From contig JAPKCM010000022.1 of the NCBI GenBank assembly GCA_028822935.1, forward strand, positions 1-64,000: a DNA stretch of 64,000 nucleotides. Reading direction: 5' to 3'. Positions 1 to 9,980 of the stretch are shown here, piece after piece. The notes beneath the pieces are model-generated. The model was not told where the DNA came from and did no database searches. It saw only the letters and a list, made by a program, of their open reading frames with translations. The stretch's first letter is position 1, and every line of letters starts with the position of its first letter. Origin of the DNA: Akkermansiaceae bacterium (lineage in GTDB: Bacteria > Verrucomicrobiota > Verrucomicrobiia > Verrucomicrobiales > Akkermansiaceae). The position numbers were made by a program, and so were the translations under genes.

Positions 1-2
1 CC

Positions 3-2039
3 AGGCAGATCAAGCTACGCGATTTCCTGCTCTTGGTCCTCCGCTGCCTCGCGCTGCTCCTCCTCGTGTTTGCCCTCGCCCGCCCAGCGTGGCGGGATGA
101 TGTGGCGAGCTGGATCCCCGGCGAGTCGCGGGCCGGAATCGTCATCGGGCTCGACGCCTCCTTCAGCATGGAGCACGGCGGCGAAGACTCAACCCGCTTC
201 GACCGCGCTTTGGATCAAGTCAAGGTGATCAGCGAGCACATCCAAGCCGGTGACCCGGTCTCAGTCATCCTCCTCGGCGGCGAAGACAAAGTCCTCATCC
301 ATAACATGGCTTTCGACCGCGAACGCTTCGCCGACCTCCTCCAGGAGGCCAAGGCGGTGCCGGCGGGGCTCGATCTCGATCGCGTTCCCAAGCGGCTCAA
401 AGAACTGGTCGACGACATGGAGGCACCCAAGAAGGAGGTCTACTTCATCACCGATGTCCAGGAGCGGGACTGGAGGCGCACCTCGGCGCGTTTCCAAGAG
501 GCGCTCGCCGACCTGCGCAGCGATGCGGAGGTCTTCTTGGTTCCCGTGCCCGGCGAACCCGCAAACCTCGCCGTCACCGAACTCGATCTCGTGTCCGGTG
601 TGCTGCGCAAAGGCACCACCGCCCGCTACCAGGCCACGGTCAAAAACTGCGGCACGGCCCCGGTCGCCAACGTCGAGGTCCAGTGCCGCGTCGAGGGTGT
701 GCAGATCGATACCAAGAGGATTCCCGTTATCGCCGCGGGAGCATCCGAGACGGTGTCCTTGTTTGTCCCGTTCCACAATGCGGGTGCCACTCGTATCACC
801 GCCGAGATCAGCGGCGACCTTCTCCCGACCGATAACGTGCGGCGTGTCGTTGCGGTTGTCCGCAACCGCGTTTCGGTCCTCTGCGTGGACGGATCAAATG
901 GCGATGCTGGCCGCCTCATCGTGTCCGCCTTGCTGGCCCGCAGCGATGGGGCGCAGGATGAGGACTACGTCGTCCGCTCGATACCGTGGCTGTCCCTGCC
1001 AACCGAGCCACTTGAGGAGGTCGATGTGCTCATACTCGCCGATGTTCCAGAGATCACCGAGCAGCAGGTCGAGCAGCTCTCGAACTACGTCCGACAGGGG
1101 AATGGTCTCGTTTGGTTCGCCGGAAAAAATGTGAAAGCAGCGGTGTGGAACGAACGCACGGCGAGCGGCCCCAACCCCTTGCTCCCGGCCAAGCTCGGTC
1201 CGCCGGTCGATACCCATACTAAGCTTGGAGCCGGCCAGCCGCTGGATCCCTCGATGCCGGACCATAGCGTCTGTCTGCCGCTACTCTCTCTTCCGGAAGA
1301 CCTGTTCAGCGAGACGCATTTCCTAACGCGGCTGAACGTCGAACCCACCGCCTCAAGCTTTCCGATCCTCAGCCTGGCTGGGAGCGGAGCGCCGATCTTG
1401 TTGGAGCATTCGCTCGGCCGCGGCCACGTCTTCCAGTTCACCACCTCGGCAGATACGAGCTGGAATAATATGGCGCTGACGCCGCTCTTCCCGATGCTGA
1501 TGCAGCAGATCGTGACCTATCTCTCGGGACGGGAGTTCGAGCAGCCACGCGTCGTCGGCGATTCGCTCTCACTGTCCTACGTCGAACAGCCAGATGCCAG
1601 CGACGCGGTCTTCGACACGCCTTCGGGGGAATCGATCACCGTCTCAGTCCACGAACACCGCGGCCAGTTTTTCGCTATGTTAGAAAATGCAGCGGAGGCT
1701 GGCTTCTACGAAGCGAAGGTCAGCGTGCAGGCCCCGGGCATGCCGGTGCCGGTCAATATTGACCAGGCCGAGTCGGACGTCGCATCGCTCACGCCTTCAG
1801 ATTTGAATACGAACCTCGAGGGGCTCGATATCACGCTGGCCAATTCTGAGGCAGAGCTCAGCGCGGCGATCGAAGCTTCCCGCACCGGCCGCTCGTCGTG
1901 GCGGCAATTCATGATCGCGGGGCTCGTTTTGCTCTTGATCGAGAGCCTCCTTGCCGACCGCCTCCGCGGGCGGAAACAGAAGCGCAACAAGCAAGTATCA
2001 GCTATGCCCGAAACCCTTCCCGAAGCACAAGATGCCTGA
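3..2039 (+). CDS. BatA-like membrane protein with VWA domain (5' end outside window)
   Basis: The reading frame is open to the left edge, and the residues before the first TTG (LRDFLLLVLRCLALLLLVFA) form the hydrophobic stretch typical of BatA N-terminal double-membrane domains, so the start lies outside the window. A von Willebrand A domain follows, with an intact MIDAS motif DASFS near nt 155. The middle is an Ig/CARDB-like section, then a glutamine-amidotransferase-like fold (VSVLCVDGSNGDAGR... LVWFAG) and a C-terminal membrane helix with a basic tail. BatA-family proteins are usually encoded with MoxR ATPases and DUF58 proteins and are thought to act in envelope homeostasis. The next gene starts inside its last codons (8 bp overlap), which implies translational coupling. 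Confidence 0.82.
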   Translation, partial: RQIKLRDFLLLVLRCLALLLLVFALARPAWRDDVASWIPGESRAGIVIGLDASFSMEHGGEDSTRFDRALDQVKVISEHIQAGDPVSVILLGGEDKVLIHNMAFDRERFADLLQEAKAVPAGLDLDRVPKRLKELVDDMEAPKKEVYFITDVQERDWRRTSARFQEALADLRSDAEVFLVPVPGEPANLAVTELDLVSGVLRKGTTARYQATVKNCGTAPVANVEVQCRVEGVQIDTKRIPVIAAGASETVSLFVPFHNAGATRITAEISGDLLPTDNVRRVVAVVRNRVSVLCVDGSNGDAGRLIVSALLARSDGAQDEDYVVRSIPWLSLPTEPLEEVDVLILADVPEITEQQVEQLSNYVRQGNGLVWFAGKNVKAAVWNERTASGPNPLLPAKLGPPVDTHTKLGAGQPLDPSMPDHSVCLPLLSLPEDLFSETHFLTRLNVEPTASSFPILSLAGSGAPILLEHSLGRGHVFQFTTSADTSWNNMALTPLFPMLMQQIVTYLSGREFEQPRVVGDSLSLSYVEQPDASDAVFDTPSGESITVSVHEHRGQFFAMLENAAEAGFYEAKVSVQAPGMPVPVNIDQAESDVASLTPSDLNTNLEGLDITLANSEAELSAAIEASRTGRSSWRQFMIAGLVLLLIESLLADRLRGRKQKRNKQVSAMPETLPEAQDA

Positions 2040-4416
2040 AGCGATCTTCATCATTAGCCAGATCGAGCAGGTCTTCTGGGCTCGCCCGCTGTCCACCGGA
2101 ACTCTCGTGGCGATCTTCGCCGCGATCGTCTTGTTGAGCATCTACCTCTACCGCCGCCCGTGGGGGTTACCGCTGTGGCTGCGCGCATCCCTGGCAATTG
2201 CCAGGGTGCTGGTTCTCGTTTTGATCGTGGCCACTCTGCTCGAGCCAACTGCCGTTGTCACCGAGACCCAAACGCGGGTTCGGAGTTTGCCGGTGTTGCT
2301 TGACGTTTCGGAGAGCATGTCGATGAAGGATCAGCGCAAGCGCTCCGAAGACCTCGTCGACGCCGCGGCGGCGCTGGGTATGGTTTCACTGGAGGAGGAA
2401 GCCGAAGCCGACCGCGCGGTCATGGGGCTCGATGCGAAACAGCGCCAAGCGATCACCTTGGCCTCGCGGCTGGATCTCGGTGCGGCCATCCTCAGCCAAT
2501 CGGGACGCCCAATCTTCGAATCGCTTGGCGAGTCGCTCGATCTCAGCTACCACGCGTTCGGTCAGACCCCGCGCCTGATCAGTGACGATGATGTGGTGAC
2601 CCCCGAGGATCTAGCAGGTCTAAAGGCCAACAAGCCTGGCACCTCGATTGCCGCTTCACTCGAGGCGGTGGCCAATTCCGGCGGGATCCCCCCGGCGGGC
2701 ATCATCTTGCTCTCCGACGGCATCGACAATGCAACCTCGCAGCGATCCGAGGCCGTCCTTCAGGATCTTGGCGCTCGCGGCATTCCGGTCTTCACCGTGC
2801 CGCTCGGTCTATCCAATCCGGATGACGTCGCGATCCGCAATATTGTCATGCAGGAGGTGGCCTTTTCGGGCGACAGCGTGCCGGTCCGGGTCCATCTCCA
2901 ATCAGAGGGTTACGAGCAACGGACCGCGCGGCTGTCGGTGCTTCTCAATGATCGACGCGTCTCCTCGCGCATTGTTCGCTTTGACGGCGGACTGCAATTC
3001 GAAGAGGTCGACTTTCGCGTTGATCTTAATAAGAAAGGCGCCGCACAGATCGACGTCATCATCGAGCCATTTGAAGACGAAGTTTCGAGCGTTAACAACC
3101 GTGTCACGCGAAGTATCCGGATCGTGAATGAAAAGGTCAACGTGCTCTACATCGAGGGGAATGCCCGATGGGAGTTTCGCTACCTGCGTGCCATACTCAA
3201 ACGCGACCCGCGGATCGACGCCACCTTTATCGCGTCCAATGTCGGGCCCGAAGTCGCACGGAACTCACCGGAACACATCGAGCGGTTTCCGAGCAAGCGG
3301 GAAGAGGCTTTCAAGTATGACCTGGTGATTCTTGGTGACGTCGAGGCCTCCTTTTTCAGCGATGAAGAACTTGGTCTGTTAGAAGAACTCATCCGGGACC
3401 GCGGCGCATCGCTGTTGATGCTTTGTGGACCGATGCACTCGCCCGGCTCCTATGCGGGCACGCCAGTGCAGAGCATGCTCCCAGTTCGGTTTGATGCCGA
3501 TGCTAAATGGGATAAAATCGCAGATTTGGTCTACCCAGTGTTGACCCCAGAAGGCCGAACCAGCCTAGTGATGACACTGGAGAACGAGATGGATCTCAAT
3601 GATCGCATCTGGAGCCGTATGGCACCGATGGATCAGCTTCCACCACTACTCTCAGCCAAGCCTGCCGCGACCGTTCTCGCCGTGCTCTCCGATAGCACAA
3701 CCCGCGACCAGGGCTACCCGTTGGTCGCTTGGCAGCGCTACGGAACCGGCAAGTGCATGTCGATCGCTTCGGACCGGCTTTGGCGATTGCGTTACAAGAC
3801 CGGCGATAAGTATCACTGGCGCGTCTGGTCGCAGTGCATCCAGTTCATGACGCTCTCGCGGCTGATGGGTGAACACAAACGCATCCGCTTGGAAACCGAC
3901 CGCTCGGTGTATCCCGTCAACGATCAGTGCCGCTTGTATGCTCATCTTCTGGACGACAACTTTGAACCGATCGTCCAGCCAGTGTTTGAGGTTTACGTGA
4001 CGAGCCTCGCTGGCGGGAAAGCCAAGGAACTCGTCAGCCTTCGGCCAGACAGCTCGCAGCCTGGTCTCTACGAGGGTTATTTCACTCCTTCGGAAGCGGG
4101 CGGATACAGGCTTGAGGCCAACGAGAATGACCAGCGAAATTCCAGCACCACGGAGTTCCAGGTGAGTGATGTCCGGCAGGAGTTGCTGGACACTGGCATG
4201 CGCCCCGACCACTTGCAACGCATTGCCGACCTGACCGGCGGCGCCAAACTCGGGGTCCGCGAACTCGACAAACTAACCGGCCTTATCAATGGCGATCCGG
4301 TCACCCTCACCCTGCGTTCCGAGCGCCCGCTGTGGGATCATTGGCTCGTTGTCCTGCTGCTCGTTGGGCTGCTGGGTGGCGAATGGATCCTGCGAAGAAG
4401 ACACGACCTACCATGA
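2032..4416 (+). CDS. VWA / amidotransferase-fold membrane protein
   Basis: The 794-residue product has two N-terminal membrane helices (about residues 20-40 and 48-68), then a VWA-type domain with the MIDAS signature DVSES and a second conserved strand GIILLSDGIDN, a CARDB/Ig-like region, and a class I amidotransferase-like fold without an obvious catalytic triad (VNVLYIEGNARWEFR... LLMLCGP). It ends in another membrane helix. I chose ATG 2032 over the upstream frame start at 1951 because MPEAIFIISQ leads straight into the helices and gives only an 8 bp overlap with the previous gene. This VWA plus GATase-like architecture is common beside BatA genes in the Planctomycetes-Verrucomicrobia group. 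The biochemical role is unknown. Confidence 0.8.
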   Translation: MPEAIFIISQIEQVFWARPLSTGTLVAIFAAIVLLSIYLYRRPWGLPLWLRASLAIARVLVLVLIVATLLEPTAVVTETQTRVRSLPVLLDVSESMSMKDQRKRSEDLVDAAAALGMVSLEEEAEADRAVMGLDAKQRQAITLASRLDLGAAILSQSGRPIFESLGESLDLSYHAFGQTPRLISDDDVVTPEDLAGLKANKPGTSIAASLEAVANSGGIPPAGIILLSDGIDNATSQRSEAVLQDLGARGIPVFTVPLGLSNPDDVAIRNIVMQEVAFSGDSVPVRVHLQSEGYEQRTARLSVLLNDRRVSSRIVRFDGGLQFEEVDFRVDLNKKGAAQIDVIIEPFEDEVSSVNNRVTRSIRIVNEKVNVLYIEGNARWEFRYLRAILKRDPRIDATFIASNVGPEVARNSPEHIERFPSKREEAFKYDLVILGDVEASFFSDEELGLLEELIRDRGASLLMLCGPMHSPGSYAGTPVQSMLPVRFDADAKWDKIADLVYPVLTPEGRTSLVMTLENEMDLNDRIWSRMAPMDQLPPLLSAKPAATVLAVLSDSTTRDQGYPLVAWQRYGTGKCMSIASDRLWRLRYKTGDKYHWRVWSQCIQFMTLSRLMGEHKRIRLETDRSVYPVNDQCRLYAHLLDDNFEPIVQPVFEVYVTSLAGGKAKELVSLRPDSSQPGLYEGYFTPSEAGGYRLEANENDQRNSSTTEFQVSDVRQELLDTGMRPDHLQRIADLTGGAKLGVRELDKLTGLINGDPVTLTLRSERPLWDHWLVVLLLVGLLGGEWILRRRHDLP

Positions 4417-7400
4417 GCAAAGCCCACTCAAATTCAGCCCTTGAACCGTGCCTACGCGCGGTGTGGCACCGCATGCAGCGCAAGCACATTAGCGCTGGCT
4501 TTTTGGCGCTATTCCGTTGGGGTATCCCACTCTTCTTGCTTGGGATGGCCGTCGACTGGTTGACCTACACGCCAACAGTTGGGCGGGCGATGATTTTAGC
4601 GATCCTCGTGGGGGTTTCGCTCTACAAGGCATGGCGACACGGCTGGCGGAACTTGCAGCTTTTCAACGCCACGCGCGCTGCCTTGGAGGTCGAGAAACAG
4701 CACGGCGGCCTAGAGAGCCTGCTCGTCACCGCGGTCCAGTTCAGTGAGTCAAAAACGGCACGTGGAACATCGGCAACGCTTATGGACGCAACCTGCAGCA
4801 AGGCCGAAGGCACCGCTGGGGATTTGAAACCGGGCAAGATCGTGAACTTTAAGAACCTGAAAACCCCGATCTGCGTGGCTTCAGCCTTGGCTGGCTTGGT
4901 CATCATTTTCGCCGTGGTCAACGGCCCCTTCCTCGCCGCAGGTTTGGCGCGGATCTTCAACCCTTGGGCAGAGATTGCCTACCCGACAAAAACCAAACTC
5001 GACCTCAGAGCAAAGGATCTGGTGGTGAAGGAGGGGGACAGCGCAAAGATTATCATCGACGTTTCCGGCGTCGTTCCCGACACGGCGAAGTTCTCTCTCC
5101 GCACCGGCGACGGAAAGCCTCGCGAAATAGAACTCACCATCACCGACGGCCGCTGCGAATACGCCGTCGCCTCCGCTTCGCGTGACTTCAGTTACCGGAT
5201 CAAAGCCGGGGACGCGCGCAGCGACTGGTATGAGGTGCGGGTGATCGCCGCACCGCGCATCAAGAACGTGCAGGTTGGGCTCGAGTTTCCCCGCTACCTC
5301 GAGCGCGCGGCCGAGACGGTCGAAGCGTTAACCCTGACCGTGCCACAGGAAACAAAGCTCCGCTGGGAACTCACCCTCGATCGCCCCATCCGCGAGGCAA
5401 CGCTCAACCGTGACGGCAAAGAACCACTACCACTACAGGTGACCAACGGCGGCCGTCAGGTTGTCATTGAAGACGAGGCGAAAGCCTCACGAGGCTACAG
5501 TTTTTCCTGGGTAGAAGACGAACACGGATACGATTTCACGAGCCCGCGTTATTACCTTCAGGTCGCCTCGGACCAGGCGCCGTGGGTCGAATTAACGGCG
5601 CCCGAATCGAACCTCGTCGCGATGATCGGTCGTCCGCTCAGCCTTGCTGTCCGCGTCCAGGACGATCACGGCATTGGCTCAACTGCCGTCGCCTATCGTG
5701 TCAATCAACGTGATGAAGTGGTCGTTGAACTCAAGCTCTCCCCTCAGAGTGGGCAGGGCGACCAGCCAATCGACTGGGACTACCGGGAGACGCTCTCCGA
5801 TTTAAAAATCGGCGACACCGTATTCTTCACGATGGAAGTCAGCGACCGTTACCCGGGGCAGGACGGCCCGCATGTCGTTCGCTCGGACACCCGGCGGATG
5901 ACATTCCTCTCCAAAAGAAATTATCTCAAACAGATCCAGAAGAAGAAAGACAGCCTGCTCTCGCGCGTCCAGACGATCTACCGGCAGCAGCGTTCGGCGT
6001 TTGAGAGCGTGCGTAACCTTGAACCGGACGCCGACAGCTATATGCAGACCTGCCAGATCGAAGCGATCCGGCAAGAACTGGTGCGAGACCAGCTCAAGGG
6101 AATTGCGGAACAGGTGAAGTTATTGCTTGATGACCTCGCCGTAAACAAGGTCTCGGATGCTCCCACGGGCGAGTCCCTTGAGCACGTTCGTTCAGCCTTG
6201 CTCAGCATCGCTGAGACACACCTCGCCAACGCGGCATCCCGCTTGCGACACCAGTCCGGGGTGGCAGGGGGCGATACTCAGGAATTGCCCGACCCTTCAT
6301 CCGCAGCACGTGCCGTCAATACCGCCGCCCGCGAGTTGGGCAGTTTGGTTTTGCTCCGATCCATTGATACGGCGCAGGAAGTCTACGCACGGGAAGCCCG
6401 TATGCTGGCGCAGGTCCAAGCGTCCTTGCGTTGGCGGGCCGTCCAAGCCATATCGGCTGAGGCGGGAGTTGCTCTCTCCAAAGAACAAGATGAATTGGCG
6501 CAGTGGACTCATCGTCTGCTCTCCGATCTTCAAAATGGGATGCGGTATGAGAAGCGACCGTTGGCCGTTCTCCGGTTGAAGCAAAGTGTCAAGGGTTTGC
6601 AGAAGGCCCGGATTGAAGAGCGGATGCGTCAAACTGCGGTATTGATCGCACAAGGCCAAGCCGCTCAGGCGGAGCGTCTTCAGGCCGAGTTGATCACGAC
6701 TTTGCTCGATGCGGAGTTCAGTGTGCGCCTCAGTGGGGCGTATACGACCCTGATCAAAACCCGAGATCAGATGCGTTTACTCGTCAAAGTTCAGGCGATG
6801 CTCCGCGAACAATGTGCCGCTATGTCAGCTCAAGCCTTTGAGGCAGGTGGTGCTGATGCCGCAAAAGCCCAAGAGAAAGTTCGCAAGCGCTTACTGACCT
6901 TGCTCTTGCCGACCGTTCCTGCTCCGCGGTCCCAGCTCTTTGATGAAACTTTCCCACAAGCGCCTCCGGTTCAAGCTCTGTTGAAGGACGCCGATCGCGC
7001 GATGGTGGAAGCGCTCAAGCAATTTACCGCCGGCCAACAGGATGCGGCCATCGCACAGCAGCGTGAAGCAGAGGAGGCGCTGACTCAGTTAGCAGAGTTC
7101 GTCGATCGTTGGTCCGTGGAACTGGGGATTCAGACCCTCGGCCTCAGTACTCTGGTGGCCGCAACAAGCGATCGCCTTGCGCTCATCGAGGAATACGAAG
7201 CGAGGGTGATCTCGCTCCTTGAGAAGACCGATATCGCTGCGGCAGAAGATCAGAAAATCGATGGCCTGGTTGAGCCTCAACTTCTCCTGGCCGAGGAACT
7301 GGCCGCATTTTGCCGCGATCTCGTGGAGCAAAGCAAGTCGAATTTGGATCAAGATATCCCGCCGCTGCTCAGCCGGATTAAGCGGGCGGAGGGAGCGATG

Positions 7401-8915
7401 CGTAGTGCAGGAACGTCACTGAGCGCCAACGCCGCCGACCAGGCGATCGGGCATCAGGAGCAAGCGGCCGATATCCTGGCCGAGGCTTTTGCGATTGTTA
7501 CCAAGCAAAACGACCAACTCGGATTGCTGCAGAGCTTGTTGATGTTTCAGCGATCGGTCCGCTTTGCCAATGGCTACATGGGCGACATCGTCGCCGAGCA
7601 ATGGGACTTGATCACAGCGACCAAGGCTTTGAAGTCTGACGACGCCTCAGAGTTACTGCCGCTGTTCGCCCACCTGAGACGCTGTATGGATGATGTTGCG
7701 CCCCTGCTGGACCTGGTGGCGCAGAGAGTGGATGTCGGCACGCCTTTGACCTTCGGGGCCTCGGACTTGGAAGACGCTTTAGATTCACTGGAAGCCGGCG
7801 ACAAGCTCGACGCCCTCGATGCTCAAGACGTCGCGGCCGAATCGCTTGAGGAAGTACATACGCTGGTCAAGGCGGTGAAATCGCAGACCGGCTATGTCGC
7901 TGAGATCATTGAATTTCTGCATGCCTCCGTCGCGGATACCGCCATGCTGGAATACCAGCAAGAAGAGCTAAAGCTCAAGACCGAGTCCGCCAATCCAGAT
8001 GAACTGAAAGCTTTGGCAGAGGAGCAAGGAAAGCTACTTGCCAAGGTAGAAAAAAATGGGCAGATCCTCGAGTCGGTTACGGGGGGAATCCCATCGTATA
8101 GCGTGTTCGTCAAGAGAGCGAAAGATAGTCATAAAGGTAACAGAGAGCTCGTTTTTCCTAAGGAAATGCCAGCGTATACTGAACCTGCCAAGTTGATGGG
8201 TGAGGCTTTGACCCGACTGGACTCGAAAGACCCAGCGGCGCTTGAGCTGATGGATCTCGCGGTAGCAGCGCTCAAAGAGAATACCGAATCCCTATTCACT
8301 GTCATCAGCATGCTCCACGGCCTACCGACCATCGAGATCCTGACCCATACCGATCCGGACGTTGAGCGATTGGTTGATGTCTTGGCCGTCGCCAGTGCGC
8401 ACACGGTCTTGTTTCGGGATACGAACGCCGCCGAGCAGAAGGAGATCAAAGCGATGGCTCCGAGGCAAAGCGAACTCACGGCCCGTTGCCAAGAGCTTGC
8501 CCAAGTCGGTGAGCCGCACGCGATGCTGCAGGCCGCGTCGGCACAGCTTGCTGCGGCCGCCACTGCGATGCAGTCGCCCGACCGAGACGCCATCAAGCGC
8601 AGCCAGAAGGTGGCGATGCAAACGCTGCGGCATTTCATCATTGAGCAGGCCCTGATCCTCAAAACCGCCGCACCGCCAGCGTCACCCTCTCCAGGGGACC
8701 CGGACGATGGTGGAGAGGGCAGTGACTCAGAGTCGACCTTTGCCGCCGGGTTCATCTCCGACTTTGTGAGTGGTGAAGCGCCCAAAGACCAGCGAACGGG
8801 CTGGGATGTTCGGGGCGATCGAAACCGAGCGGCACTGAATCAAAACTTCGCACGTGAGCTGCCTTTGGAATATCGGGGCTTGTTGAAAAACTATTACGAG
8901 AGGGTTGCCAAATAA
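4413..8915 (+). CDS. Giant coiled-coil membrane protein (DUF4175-like)
   Basis: The product is 1500 residues. Its start overlaps the previous stop as ATGA (4413-4416), so translation is coupled. Hydrophobic segments lie at about residues 30-50, 58-72 and 152-175. A beta-rich region follows, then roughly 1000 residues of Gln/Glu/Ala/Leu-rich helix that looks like long coiled coil, and a low-complexity Pro/Gly/Asp stretch near residue 1430. Large proteins of this layout follow VWA genes in BatA-type operons and resemble DUF4175 proteins of alphaproteobacteria in topology. It probably spans the inner membrane and reaches far into the periplasm. No catalytic motif is visible, so function is inferred from context only. 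Confidence 0.72.
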   Translation: MSKAHSNSALEPCLRAVWHRMQRKHISAGFLALFRWGIPLFLLGMAVDWLTYTPTVGRAMILAILVGVSLYKAWRHGWRNLQLFNATRAALEVEKQHGGLESLLVTAVQFSESKTARGTSATLMDATCSKAEGTAGDLKPGKIVNFKNLKTPICVASALAGLVIIFAVVNGPFLAAGLARIFNPWAEIAYPTKTKLDLRAKDLVVKEGDSAKIIIDVSGVVPDTAKFSLRTGDGKPREIELTITDGRCEYAVASASRDFSYRIKAGDARSDWYEVRVIAAPRIKNVQVGLEFPRYLERAAETVEALTLTVPQETKLRWELTLDRPIREATLNRDGKEPLPLQVTNGGRQVVIEDEAKASRGYSFSWVEDEHGYDFTSPRYYLQVASDQAPWVELTAPESNLVAMIGRPLSLAVRVQDDHGIGSTAVAYRVNQRDEVVVELKLSPQSGQGDQPIDWDYRETLSDLKIGDTVFFTMEVSDRYPGQDGPHVVRSDTRRMTFLSKRNYLKQIQKKKDSLLSRVQTIYRQQRSAFESVRNLEPDADSYMQTCQIEAIRQELVRDQLKGIAEQVKLLLDDLAVNKVSDAPTGESLEHVRSALLSIAETHLANAASRLRHQSGVAGGDTQELPDPSSAARAVNTAARELGSLVLLRSIDTAQEVYAREARMLAQVQASLRWRAVQAISAEAGVALSKEQDELAQWTHRLLSDLQNGMRYEKRPLAVLRLKQSVKGLQKARIEERMRQTAVLIAQGQAAQAERLQAELITTLLDAEFSVRLSGAYTTLIKTRDQMRLLVKVQAMLREQCAAMSAQAFEAGGADAAKAQEKVRKRLLTLLLPTVPAPRSQLFDETFPQAPPVQALLKDADRAMVEALKQFTAGQQDAAIAQQREAEEALTQLAEFVDRWSVELGIQTLGLSTLVAATSDRLALIEEYEARVISLLEKTDIAAAEDQKIDGLVEPQLLLAEELAAFCRDLVEQSKSNLDQDIPPLLSRIKRAEGAMRSAGTSLSANAADQAIGHQEQAADILAEAFAIVTKQNDQLGLLQSLLMFQRSVRFANGYMGDIVAEQWDLITATKALKSDDASELLPLFAHLRRCMDDVAPLLDLVAQRVDVGTPLTFGASDLEDALDSLEAGDKLDALDAQDVAAESLEEVHTLVKAVKSQTGYVAEIIEFLHASVADTAMLEYQQEELKLKTESANPDELKALAEEQGKLLAKVEKNGQILESVTGGIPSYSVFVKRAKDSHKGNRELVFPKEMPAYTEPAKLMGEALTRLDSKDPAALELMDLAVAALKENTESLFTVISMLHGLPTIEILTHTDPDVERLVDVLAVASAHTVLFRDTNAAEQKEIKAMAPRQSELTARCQELAQVGEPHAMLQAASAQLAAAATAMQSPDRDAIKRSQKVAMQTLRHFIIEQALILKTAAPPASPSPGDPDDGGEGSDSESTFAAGFISDFVSGEAPKDQRTGWDVRGDRNRAALNQNFARELPLEYRGLLKNYYERVAK

Positions 8916-8917
8916 AT

Positions 8918-9976
8918 ATGATCAATAATAGCAAACAGCGTTATCTCACCACGGTCCTGTGCTTTGTCATGGCCTGTGTCACTGCAGCGCCACTGGCCGC
9001 GCAGAAAAAGCCTGCAGAAGCTGAGGCACCCGAGATGACCGAACAGACTGAAAAGGCCATCGCGCGCGGCCTGAAATTCCTGATCTCCAGCCAGAATAAG
9101 GACGGCTCATGGTCTTCGAAGGATGGAGCTAAGGGTGGGGGATATGCGATCGCGGGCACCAGCCTCGGGCTGATGGCGTTTATGGTCGAGGGCCACTTCC
9201 CGGGTTTCGGTCCCTACGGTAAAGCGTTGGATCGCGCGAAGGATTACCTGCTCAAGCGATCCAAGGACTCCCCAACAGGTGCCATGGGCGTGAAGATGTA
9301 TGAAATCGGTCTGTACACCATCGCGATGTCCGAGCTTTGGGGGATGACTAGCGACCCTGAGGACAACAAAGAGATTCAAGTGGCGTTGGAGAGAGTCGTC
9401 CAGATCATCTTAAGATCGCAGAGCCCGCTGGGCGGGTGGCGATACGCGCCAAGGCCGGACTCTGGACAGGACACATCCGTCACCGCGATGGTCTTCGTCT
9501 CGCTCGCCTCGGCGCGTGAGGCAGGCGTCCTGGTGCCGGCCGAAACGATCGAAAGAGTGACCGGCTACCTCCGCGATCAGGCTTTCGACGAGCAGCGGGG
9601 CGGCTTCGGCTACCAGGGCAAAGGCTACACCATCGCCTGCACCGCCGGCGGCGTCTATGCTGCCCAACTCGCTGGCAACCGGGACACCGAATGGGTCTCG
9701 GCAGCGATCGACACCCTTGAAAACGACCCGAAGATGTTTTCGAGGAAAGACAACGGTCACTTCTACTATTCGCACTACTATGCAATGCAGGCGATGGTCC
9801 AGGCTGGCGAAGATCACTACGCTAATTGGTATCCCAAGATCCGTGATTCACTGATCACCTTGCAGCAGCCCAATGGCTCGTGGCAGGAGAACGAAAAGGA
9901 TTACCCGCACAAGACGCCCATGTCGATCATCATCCTCGGAACCCCAAACCGGTATATCCCGGTTTACCAACGCTAA
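8918..9976 (+). CDS. Secreted prenyltransferase/squalene-oxidase-repeat protein
   Basis: The 352-residue product has a Sec signal peptide (about residues 1-28, ending near PLAAQ) and several alpha/alpha-barrel repeats of the squalene-hopene cyclase and prenyltransferase superfamily. The diagnostic QxxDGSW/GGW elements are QNKDGSW, SPLGGWRY, RGGFGY and QPNGSW. No DxDD cyclase motif is visible, so enzyme activity is doubtful; such secreted repeat proteins are common in Verrucomicrobiota and Planctomycetota with unknown substrates. It begins 2 bp after the giant coiled-coil gene and is followed 4 bp later by an SGNH esterase gene, so it sits inside the operon. Confidence 0.82.
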   Translation: MINNSKQRYLTTVLCFVMACVTAAPLAAQKKPAEAEAPEMTEQTEKAIARGLKFLISSQNKDGSWSSKDGAKGGGYAIAGTSLGLMAFMVEGHFPGFGPYGKALDRAKDYLLKRSKDSPTGAMGVKMYEIGLYTIAMSELWGMTSDPEDNKEIQVALERVVQIILRSQSPLGGWRYAPRPDSGQDTSVTAMVFVSLASAREAGVLVPAETIERVTGYLRDQAFDEQRGGFGYQGKGYTIACTAGGVYAAQLAGNRDTEWVSAAIDTLENDPKMFSRKDNGHFYYSHYYAMQAMVQAGEDHYANWYPKIRDSLITLQQPNGSWQENEKDYPHKTPMSIIILGTPNRYIPVYQR

Positions 9977-9980
9977 AGTG

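Noticed and set aside
33-35. TTG 33 as the true start of the first gene
   Set aside because: The frame is open to the left edge and the preceding residues complete a BatA-like hydrophobic segment, so the gene is cut by the window.
8129-8785. 218-codon minus-strand open frame
   Set aside because: Antisense to the coiled-coil gene; Ser/Ala-rich and without motifs.
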